This document shows positions 50,359-64,000 of a stretch of 64,000 nucleotides of DNA, piece after piece; the stretch's first letter is position 1, and each line of letters begins with the position of its first letter. Location: NCBI GenBank assembly GCA_963731625.1, contig CAVSWH010000001.1, positions 1,426,001-1,490,000 of the forward strand, in the 5' to 3' direction. The notes below the pieces were generated by a model. That model searched no databases. It saw nothing but the letters and a program-made list of their open reading frames with translations, and was not told where the DNA came from. Source of the stretch: PALSA-555 sp963731625. GTDB lineage: Bacteria > Actinomycetota > Acidimicrobiia > IMCC26256 > PALSA-555. A program made the position numbers and the translations under genes.

Positions 50359-50458
50359 TCGGTTGTGCCGCGTCGTTCCCGGAGGCGCACGCGGACGTCG
50401 GTTGGCGGAATCGGTCGTGGAGCGTCGCCGGGCTCGGGGGAGCGCCGACGGGTCTTTC

Positions 50459-50489
50459 AGACTAGCGGAGCCGCTGACAGGCGGGCCAA
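50459..50489 (-). promoter_or_regulatory. Possible promoter of the rplC operon
   Basis: On the minus strand, TTGGCC (50489-50484) and TAGTCT (50464-50459) lie 19 bases apart, about 205 bases upstream of rplC. The spacing is slightly long, so the match is moderate. It would give the L3-L4-L23 string a promoter independent of the str operon. Confidence 0.4.
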
Positions 50490-50520
50490 CGGCATGGCGC
50501 CGGGGTCGCCCCCGGGGGGG

Positions 50521-50639
50521 CTATCCGGTGAACGCCGCGGTGACGCAGCCGTCGGTGGTCGGGTCGGAGGTGATCGTCACCTGGCCGTCGCGCCGAGGAG
50601 GGAGCCCGCGACGACGAGCCGGATGAGTCGCCTTTGCAT
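50521..50639 (-). pseudogene. Remnant or frameshifted small secreted peptide gene
   Basis: On the minus strand an ATG at 50639 is preceded by GGAGG 11 bases upstream and encodes a short signal-peptide-like stretch (MQRRLIRLVVAGSLLGATA). The frame then stops. In the next frame VTITSDPTTDGCVTAAFTG runs to a TAG at 50521. One added base would join them to about 40 residues. The ending AAFTG equals the last five residues of the beta-helix protein at 7265-8755 (also AAFTG), so this may be the collapsed rest of a related secreted protein. Speculative. Confidence 0.35.
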
Positions 50640-50727
50640 CTGTGTCCCGTCCTCCGTGGCGCGTGCCGCGGCGCCACCGGGGGCCGGGGCTGGTCGGCGC
50701 GGGGGTGCCCGGGGGACCGGGCCGGGC

Positions 50728-51054
50728 TCAGGCCTGCTGGATCTTGATCTCGATGTCGACGCCGGCGGGCAGGTCGAGGCGCTGGAGGGACTCCACGGTC
50801 TTGCTGGTGGGCTCGACGATGTCGAGGAGGCGCTTGTGGATGCGCATCTCGAAGTGCTCCCGGGAGTCCTTGTCGACGTGGGGGGAGCGGATCACGCAGA
50901 ACCGCCGGATCTCGGTGGGGAGCGGGACCGGGCCCCGGACCTTGGCCTGGGTGCGGATCACCGTCTCGACGATCTTCTTCGTCGATTGGTCGATGATCTC
51001 GTGGTCGTACGCCTTGAGCCGGATGCGGATCTTCTGGCCCTTCGAGTCCGGCAC
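50728..51054 (-). CDS. rpsJ: 30S ribosomal protein S10
   Basis: A 108-residue protein of the small subunit head, also the NusE transcription factor. KIRIRLKAYDHEIIDQSTKK, GPVPLPTEIRRFCVIRSPHV and FEMRIHKRLLDIVEPTSKTV are canonical. It lies five bases after the tuf stop and is thus read with the str operon, while the usual next gene rplC is 473 bases away. The N-terminus PDSKGQ is a little longer than usual. Confidence 0.98.
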   Translation of the reverse strand: MPDSKGQKIRIRLKAYDHEIIDQSTKKIVETVIRTQAKVRGPVPLPTEIRRFCVIRSPHVDKDSREHFEMRIHKRLLDIVEPTSKTVESLQRLDLPAGVDIEIKIQQA

Positions 51055-51059
51055 GGTCC

Positions 51060-52247
<1,188 letters not shown>

Positions 52248-52282
52248 TGGAGGTGCTGTTCCTTTCGTTCCGTCCGGCGGCG

Positions 52283-54406
<2,124 letters not shown>

Positions 54407-54557
54407 GGTCGTGCTTTCCTGTCTCTCCCCCCGCGGGTGGTCTCGGCCTGCTCGCTGCCCGGGCACGGTCCTCGCGTGCGGGCGCGCGGTGGTCGAGTCG
54501 AGCTCGGCGGCGGGAGCTCGCTCCCGGCCGGAAGTGGTTAGGGACGGTCCACGGCAC
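54407..54557 (-). other. rpsG-fusA gap with a small hairpin
   Basis: A 151-base non-coding gap inside the str operon. CGGGAGC at 54511-54517 can pair with GCTCCCG at 54520-54526. This could be a processing or attenuation site between rpsG and fusA. No gene is visible. Confidence 0.4.
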
Positions 54558-55028
54558 TCACCACCGGTAGTGGGCGAACGCCTTGTTGGACTCGGCCATC
54601 TTCTGCAAGTCGTCCTTGCGCTTGATGGCCGCCCCCAGCCCGTTGCTGGCGTCGAGCAGCTCGGCGGCGAGCCGCTGCGCGATGGTCTTCTCCCGCCGGC
54701 CGCGGGCGTACCCGACGATCCAGCGGATGGCGAGCGTCGTGGCCCGGCGGGGCCGCACCTCGACCGGGACCTGGTAGGTGGCGCCGCCGACGCGACGGGA
54801 CTTCACCTCGAGCACCGGCCGCACGTTCTCCACGGCGCGCTTCAGCGTCGGGATGGGGTCGCCGCCCGTCTTCTGCTCGATCTCGGTCAGCGCCGAGTAG
54901 ACGACGCTCTCGGCCAGGGAGCGCTTGCCGCGCTGCAGCACCTTGTTGACGAGTTGGCTGACCACGACCGACCGGTACGTCGGGTCGGGCATGAGGTCGC
55001 GTCGCGGTGCGGGCCCCTTGCGCGGCAT
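54558..55028 (-). CDS. rpsG: 30S ribosomal protein S7
   Basis: A 156-residue primary protein of the head. MPRKGPAPRRDLMPDPTYRS, LVNKVLQRGKRSLAESVVYS, VGGATYQVPVEVRPRRATTL and the tail MAESNKAFAHYRW are canonical. It follows rpsL after one base. Confidence 0.98.
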   Translation of the reverse strand: MPRKGPAPRRDLMPDPTYRSVVVSQLVNKVLQRGKRSLAESVVYSALTEIEQKTGGDPIPTLKRAVENVRPVLEVKSRRVGGATYQVPVEVRPRRATTLAIRWIVGYARGRREKTIAQRLAAELLDASNGLGAAIKRKDDLQKMAESNKAFAHYRW

Positions 55029-55029
55029 C

Positions 55030-55401
55030 TCAGCCCTCCCGCTTCGCGCCGTAGCGGCTGCGGGCTTGGCGGCGACCGGCGACGCCGCTGGCGTCGAGCG
55101 CGCCGCGGATGACCTTGTAGCGGACCCCCGGCAGGTCCTTCACACGACCACCCCGAACCAGGACGATGGAGTGCTCCTGGAGGTTGTGGCCGACGCCGGG
55201 GATGTACGCGGTGACCTCGATCCCCGAGGTGAGGCGCACCCGCGCGACCTTGCGCAGCGCGGAGTTCGGCTTCTTCGGGGTCGTGGTGTAGACGCGCGTG
55301 CAGACACCGCGACGCTGGGGCGAGCCCTTCAGCGCCGGGGTCTTGGACTTGTCACGCTTGGTCTCGCGACTCTTGCGGACCAGCTGCTGGATCGTGGGCA
55401 C
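55030..55401 (-). CDS. rpsL: 30S ribosomal protein S12
   Basis: A 123-residue protein of the decoding centre. TRVYTTTPKKPNSALRKVAR and GHNLQEHSIVLVRGGRVKDL are canonical. The two lysines at which streptomycin-resistance changes occur (in TPKKPNS and GRVKDLPG) are in the susceptible form. The GTG at 55401 opens the str operon. No convincing promoter pair could be chosen in the gap upstream. Confidence 0.98.
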   Translation of the reverse strand: MPTIQQLVRKSRETKRDKSKTPALKGSPQRRGVCTRVYTTTPKKPNSALRKVARVRLTSGIEVTAYIPGVGHNLQEHSIVLVRGGRVKDLPGVRYKVIRGALDASGVAGRRQARSRYGAKREG

Positions 55402-55606
55402 CGTAGGCCTGCTTGCGCGTCGGGATGCTCGGTTCGATCGGATGGGAACCGGGCCGGACGCCGGGTTCGCGGCGCCGAGCCGTCAACCATGGTAGCGGAA
55501 ACGGCTCGGGGCCTCGGCTCGGGATGGCGGCGCTGCGCCGGGAGCGCGCCCGGTGGCATGTTGCCCGTGATGGCGACACCGCGGGCGAGGGGAGGCCGCG
55601 AGCGCG

Positions 55607-55939
55607 ATGGACGATGACGCCACCGATTCGGAGGCGCCGGTCGTCCCCGAGACGCCCGGGGGCCGCCCGGCGACGTTCCGGTCGCTGCGCCACATGAGGA
55701 CGACGACGTCGATCGTGCAGGTGCGCGCCGACCCGCAGATGCACGGCCGGGTCCTGGCTCTCCAGACCGTGCTGCTGATCGGCACGACGCCGATCGGCGC
55801 GCCGCTGCTCGGCGCCCTCGCCGACGCGGCCGGGCCACGGTCGATCGTCGTCGTCGTCGCCGCCGCGATCGCGCCCGTCCTGGCCGCGGCGTTCGGCGCG
55901 TTCGCCGGGCGTCGCATCCCGGCGCGCGCGAGAGGCTGA
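55607..55939 (+). pseudogene. C-terminal fragment of an MFS exporter (MFS_3/EntS type)
   Basis: A 110-residue open frame. From about residue 30 it matches the last third of EntS-like major facilitator exporters: TTTSIVQVRADPQMHGRVLA, then LLIGTTPIGAPLLGALADA and a last hydrophobic helix. Intact proteins have about 400 residues and twelve helices; here only two or three remain, and the first 30 residues look unrelated. No other part of the transporter is visible upstream in any frame. It is therefore a decayed remnant on the plus strand between rpsL and rpoC. Confidence 0.65.
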
Positions 55940-55979
55940 GCCGGCGGGACCGCGTGACGGCCCCGCCGGAGCGCGGGGA

Positions 55980-60005
<4,026 letters not shown>

Positions 60006-60051
60006 CTCGTGTCCCTCTTCTTCTTTTGTCCGAGTGGTCGCCTGTTGCCTG

Positions 60052-63000
60052 TCAGTACCGTGCGCGCTCCCGCTCCCGTTGCGCGTCCTCCTCGTCGGTG
60101 CCCCGCTCGGGTCGACTGAGGTCGATGCCGAGCGACTCCGTCGTGCGGAACGCGTCCTCGTCGAGCTCGCGGATCTCCACCTCTTCGCCGGCCTCGTTCA
60201 TGACCCGCACGTTGAGGCACAGGGCCTGCATCTCCTTGATGAGGACCTTGAAGCTCTCCGGGATGCCCGGCTCGGGGATGTTCTCGCCCTTGACGATCGC
60301 CTCGTAGACCTTGACGCGGCCGAGCACGTCGTCGGACTTGATGGTGAGGATCTCCTGGAGCGCGTAGGCCGCGCCGTACGCCTCGAGCGCCCAGACCTCC
60401 ATCTCGCCGAAGCGCTGCCCGCCGAACTGCGCCTTCCCGCCGAGGGGCTGCTGGGTGATCATCGAGTACGGGCCGGTCGAGCGGGCGTGGATCTTGTCGT
60501 CGACGAGATGGGCCAGCTTCAGGATGTAGACGTAGCCGACGGTCACCTCCCGGTCGTAGGGCTCACCGGTCTGGCCGTCGTAGAGGAGCGCCTTGCCGTC
60601 GCTGCCGACGAGGCGCATGCCGTTCTCGCCGTCGGGGTGCATCCGCTCGAAGAGCTTCTCGATGGTCCCCTGGGCACCGGCCTGGTCCTCCTCGTCCCAG
60701 TGGGCGCCGTCGAAGACGGGGCTGCTCACCCACACCGCAGGCTCGGTGATCGTGCGCGTCTTGCGCTCGCTCCGCGGCGCCAGGCGCTGGCCCTCCCAGC
60801 CGTAGCGGGCGGCGTAGCCGAGGTGCGCCTCGAGGACCTGGCCCACGTTCATGCGGGACGGGACGCCGAGCGGGTTGAGGATGATGTCGACCGGCGTCCC
60901 GTCGGCGAGGTAGGGCATGTCCTCGATCGGGAGGATCTTGGCGATGACACCCTTGTTGCCGTGGCGGCCGGCGAGCTTGTCGCCTTCGCTGATCTTGCGC
61001 TTCTGGGCCACGTAGACGCGCACGAGCTGGTTCACGCCGGGCGGGAGCTCGTCACCGTCCTCGCGGGAGAACTTGCGGACGCCGATGACCTTGCCGGTCT
61101 CGCCGTGGGGGACCTTCAACGAGGTGTCGCGGACCTCGCGCGCCTTCTCCCCGAAGATGGCGCGGAGGAGCCGCTCCTCGGGGGTGAGCTCGGTCTCGCC
61201 CTTCGGCGTGACCTTGCCGACGAGGATGTCGCCGGGGCCGACTTCGGCGCCGACCCGGATGATGCCCTCCTCGTCGAGGTCCTTCAGGATGTCCTCGGAG
61301 AGGTTCGGGATGTCCCGGGTGATCTCCTCGGCGCCGAGCTTGGTGTCGCGGGCGTCGATCTCGTGCTCCTCGATGTGGATCGAGGTGAGCACGTCGTCGC
61401 GGACGAGCCGCTCCGAGATGACGATCGCGTCCTCGAAGTTGTGGCCCTTCCAGGACATGAACGCCACGAGGAGGTTCTTGCCGAGGGCGAGCTCGCCGTC
61501 CTGGGTCGAGGGGCCGTCCGCGAGGACGTCGTGCTCCTTGATGACGTCGCCGGGACTGACGACCGGCTTCTGGTTGATGCAGGTCCCCTGGTTCGAGCGT
61601 CGGAACTTGGCGAGCCGGTAGGTGGTCCGGCCCTTCTTGGGACCGGTCTCGTACTCGACGGTGATCGCGTCGCCGGTCACGTCGAGCACCCGGCCGCTGC
61701 CCACCGCGAGGATGAGGTCGCCTGCGTCGCGGGCGGCGCGGTCCTCGACACCCGTGCCGATGTACGGCGCGGTCGGGCGCAGCACCGGCACCGCCTGGCG
61801 CTGCATGTTGGCGCCCATGAGCGCCCGGTTCGCGTCGTCGTGCTCGAGGAAGGGGATGAGCGACGTCGCGACCGAGACGATCTGCTTCGGCGAGACGTCC
61901 ATGTAGTTGACCTCGTGCGGGTCCACGTACGCGAGCTCGCCACGCTTGGCGCGCACGAGGACGCGCTCGTCGCGGAAGTGGCCGGTGCCGTCGAGCGCGG
62001 CGTTGGCCTGCGCGATGACGTAGCGGTCCTCGTCGTCGGCGGCGAGGAACTCGATCTGGTCGGTCGCCCGGCCGTTCACGACCTTGCGGTACGGGGTCTC
62101 GATGAACCCGAACCGGTTGATCCGCGCGTAGGTCGAGAGATAGCCGATCAGCCCGATGTTGGGGCCCTCCGGCGTCTCGATCGGGCACATCCGTCCGTAG
62201 TGGCTCGGGTGCACGTCCCGCACCTCGAACCCGGCCCGCTCGCGCGACAGGCCGCCCGGGCCGAGCGCCGAGAGGCGGCGCTTGTGGGTGAGCCCGGCGA
62301 GCGGATTCGTCTGGTCCATGAACTGCGACAGCTGGCTGGACCCGAAGAACTCCTTGATGGCCGCGACGACGGGCCGGATGTTGATGAGCGTCTGGGGGGT
62401 GATCGCCTCGACGTCCTGGGTGGTCATGCGCTCGCGCACGACCCGCTCCATCCGGGACAGCCCGACACGGACCTGGTTCTGGATGAGCTCGCCGACCGAG
62501 CGCACGCGCCGGTTGCCGAAGTGATCGATGTCGTCGGGGAAGTAGTCCGCGTCGTTGTTGTGCAGCTTGACGAGGTACGACACGGTGGCGAGCACGTCCG
62601 CACGCGTGAGCTGGAAGTCGACCGGGCCGACCTCGGGGTCGGCGTTGGGGACGACGAGGTCGTAGCGCTTGAGCGGCAGCTTCGCGTACTCGTCGCGCAG
62701 CTTCTTCGACACCTTGTGGCGCCCGACCTTCGCCATGTCGTAGCGCTTCGGGTTGAAGAAGAGGTTCTCGAGGAGCTGGCGCGCCGAGTCCGGGGTCGGC
62801 GGCTCACCGGGGCGCAGCTTGCGGTAGATGTCGATGAACGCCGCCTCGGCGTCCTCGGTGTTGTCCTTGTCGAGGGTGTTGAGGATCGACTGGTACGCGG
62901 CGCCGTTGGCGTCGGTGACGAGGCTGGCGAGCTCCTCGGGGGACTCGCCGAAGCCGAGCGCCTTCAACAGGACCGTGACGGGCTGCTTGCGCTTGCGGTC

Positions 63001-63543
63001 GATGCGGACGTAGCAGATGTCCTTCTTGTCGACCTCGAACTCGAGCCAGGCGCCCCGGCCGGGGATCATCTTGGCGTCGACGACGTCCTTTTCGGGCTGG
63101 GTCTTGTCCGGGCTGATCCCGAAGTAGACGCCGGGCGAGCGGACGAGCTGGGAGACGACGATGCGCTCCGTGCCGTTGATGATGAAGGTGCCGCGGTCGG
63201 TCATCATCGGGAAGTCCCCGAGGAAGACGGTCTGCTCCTTGATCTCGCCGGTCGTGGAGTTCATGAACCGGGCCGTCACGAACAACGGCCACGCGTAGGT
63301 CATGTCCTTGTCCCGGCACTCCTCCTCGGAGTGCTTCGGTGGGTCGAAGACGTGGTCAGCGAGCTCGAGCTTCAGCGTCCCGGTGAAATCCTCGATCGGC
63401 GAGATGTCGGCGAGGACCTCGGCGATGCCCTCCTCGATGAACCAGGTGAAGGACTGGCGCTGCACCGCGATGAGGTCGGGCAGCTCCAGGACCTGAGGCA
63501 GCTTCGAGAAAGACAGACGGTCGCGGGAGGCAAGGCGAGGCAA
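60052..63543 (-). CDS. rpoB: RNA polymerase beta subunit
   Basis: A 1163-residue catalytic subunit. The N-terminus LSFSKLPQVLELPDLIAVQR, the rifampicin region FGSSQLSQFMDQTNPLAGLT followed by HKRRLSALGPGGLSRERAGF, and the end KLAHLVDDKIHARSTGPYSM, GGKAQFGGQRFGEMEVWALE are canonical. The rifampicin region is of susceptible type. I chose the TTG at 63543, because AAGGAG then lies five bases upstream; a GTG at 63549 would sit right behind the binding site. Both are in frame, so only two residues differ. Confidence 0.97.
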   Translation of the reverse strand: MPRLASRDRLSFSKLPQVLELPDLIAVQRQSFTWFIEEGIAEVLADISPIEDFTGTLKLELADHVFDPPKHSEEECRDKDMTYAWPLFVTARFMNSTTGEIKEQTVFLGDFPMMTDRGTFIINGTERIVVSQLVRSPGVYFGISPDKTQPEKDVVDAKMIPGRGAWLEFEVDKKDICYVRIDRKRKQPVTVLLKALGFGESPEELASLVTDANGAAYQSILNTLDKDNTEDAEAAFIDIYRKLRPGEPPTPDSARQLLENLFFNPKRYDMAKVGRHKVSKKLRDEYAKLPLKRYDLVVPNADPEVGPVDFQLTRADVLATVSYLVKLHNNDADYFPDDIDHFGNRRVRSVGELIQNQVRVGLSRMERVVRERMTTQDVEAITPQTLINIRPVVAAIKEFFGSSQLSQFMDQTNPLAGLTHKRRLSALGPGGLSRERAGFEVRDVHPSHYGRMCPIETPEGPNIGLIGYLSTYARINRFGFIETPYRKVVNGRATDQIEFLAADDEDRYVIAQANAALDGTGHFRDERVLVRAKRGELAYVDPHEVNYMDVSPKQIVSVATSLIPFLEHDDANRALMGANMQRQAVPVLRPTAPYIGTGVEDRAARDAGDLILAVGSGRVLDVTGDAITVEYETGPKKGRTTYRLAKFRRSNQGTCINQKPVVSPGDVIKEHDVLADGPSTQDGELALGKNLLVAFMSWKGHNFEDAIVISERLVRDDVLTSIHIEEHEIDARDTKLGAEEITRDIPNLSEDILKDLDEEGIIRVGAEVGPGDILVGKVTPKGETELTPEERLLRAIFGEKAREVRDTSLKVPHGETGKVIGVRKFSREDGDELPPGVNQLVRVYVAQKRKISEGDKLAGRHGNKGVIAKILPIEDMPYLADGTPVDIILNPLGVPSRMNVGQVLEAHLGYAARYGWEGQRLAPRSERKTRTITEPAVWVSSPVFDGAHWDEEDQAGAQGTIEKLFERMHPDGENGMRLVGSDGKALLYDGQTGEPYDREVTVGYVYILKLAHLVDDKIHARSTGPYSMITQQPLGGKAQFGGQRFGEMEVWALEAYGAAYALQEILTIKSDDVLGRVKVYEAIVKGENIPEPGIPESFKVLIKEMQALCLNVRVMNEAGEEVEIRELDEDAFRTTESLGIDLSRPERGTDEEDAQRERERARY

Positions 63544-63721
63544 GGCCACTCCTTAGAGAGCAAGGCGCGCGCGGGCAGGGAGCAGGAAATTCAGCAGTTC
63601 GAGCGGGCATACACGGCTCGCCTGATCCTACTCGCCGAGGGATCAGGCGGCAAACACGCGCTCGAGGACCAGACCCTCGGAGGGCCTGACCGATGTCGGG
63701 TGTGACCCTAGAACGCCGTCC

Positions 63722-63752
63722 GGGGCCGGTCAAGGGTTCCCGGACCGGCCCC
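63722..63752 (-). terminator. Hairpin between rplL and rpoB (attenuator-like)
   Basis: GGGGCCGGTC (63722-63731) is a perfect ten-base inverted repeat of GACCGGCCCC (63743-63752), with an 11-base loop that can close further. It lies nine bases after the rplL stop. There is no T-run. In E. coli a partial terminator at this point lowers rpoBC expression relative to L7/L12; a similar role is likely here. Confidence 0.6.
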
Positions 63753-63760
63753 CGGGCGCC

Positions 63761-64000
63761 CTACTTGAGCTCGACGGTGGCGCCGGCCCCCTCGAGCTGG
63801 GCCTTCGCCTTCTCGGCGTCCTCCTTGGAGACCTTCTCCATGACCTTGGTGGGCAGGGCGTCCACGAGGTCCTTCGCCTCCTTGAGCCCGAGGCTGGTGA
63901 GGGTCCGCAGCTCCTTGATGACCTGGATCTTCTTCTCGCCGTGGTCGGTGAGGTGGACGTCGAACTCGTCCTGCTCCTCGGCTGCAGGCGCCTCGGCCGG
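63761..64000 (-). CDS. rplL: 50S ribosomal protein L7/L12 (N-terminus beyond window)
   Basis: The last 79 residues are visible, read directly from the sequence. EQDEFDVHLTDHGEKKIQVI, LTSLGLKEAKDLVDALPTKV and AKAQLEGAGATVELK form the C-terminal domain that binds elongation factors, preceded by the Ala/Pro/Glu hinge (PAEAPAAEE). The stop is the TAG at 63763-63761. The gene continues past the end of the window, where rplJ is expected. Confidence 0.97.
   Translation of the reverse strand, partial: PAEAPAAEEQDEFDVHLTDHGEKKIQVIKELRTLTSLGLKEAKDLVDALPTKVMEKVSKEDAEKAKAQLEGAGATVELK

Overview
The window is a stretch of high-GC (roughly 70%) bacterial chromosome made almost entirely of housekeeping genes, nearly all on the minus strand. 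The lineage is very probably Actinomycetota, and an early-branching class such as Acidimicrobiia is my best guess. The supporting signs are the long coiled-coil insertion in the N-terminal part of RpoC that is typical of actinobacterial RNA polymerase, the gene order rplM-rpsI-glmM-glmS-acpS-nnr-alr-tsaE-tsaB-rimI-tsaD-groES, guaB3 beside guaA, pcrA close to sucCD, and the very frequent GTG and TTG starts. The lineage call is inference from gene order and protein features; no search was possible.

Layout. 1-1826: small membrane proteins of unknown role. 1851-4317: sucCD and a degenerate B12-fold protein. 4408-9071: a degenerate Rieske-like protein, the helicase gene pcrA (broken by a one-base shift), a secreted beta-helix protein with an exact 33-residue cysteine repeat, and a small orphan. 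9141-14116: dtd, a class I aldolase, guaA, guaB3 and a Nudix gene. 14163-15803: an acyl-CoA synthetase. 15838-16188: groES behind a CIRCE element. 16233-30502 reads as one very long operon in which most genes overlap by 1-4 bases. It starts with rplM and rpsI, continues through amino-sugar and cell-wall precursor genes (glmM, an oversized glmS, acpS, nnr, alr), and ends in the t6A tRNA-modification genes (tsaE, tsaB, rimI, tsaD) with a DNA repair glycosylase. 32109-35998 (truA to infA) and 38073-50254 (map to rplC) are the alpha, spc and S10 operons. They are interrupted by a plus-strand arylsulfotransferase-like lipoprotein gene; a plus-strand phosphodiesterase-like gene separates them from rplM. 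50728-55401 is the str operon with rpsJ attached (rpsL, rpsG, fusA, tuf, rpsJ). 55980-64000 holds rpoC, rpoB and the end of rplL.

I see no mobile element, CRISPR array, tRNA or rRNA gene. No large new system is evident. The points most worth a second look are a 1138-residue GlmS with two insertions and a new C-terminal domain; two neighbouring proteins (B12-fold and Rieske-fold) that have each lost their cofactor ligands; the CxxxCG ladder with a perfect 33-residue period; a tuf gene whose codon usage differs from every neighbour in its 5' two thirds; a promoter, long hairpin and decayed small gene between rpsJ and rplC; and single-base frameshifts in pcrA and rplF that probably reflect assembly errors.
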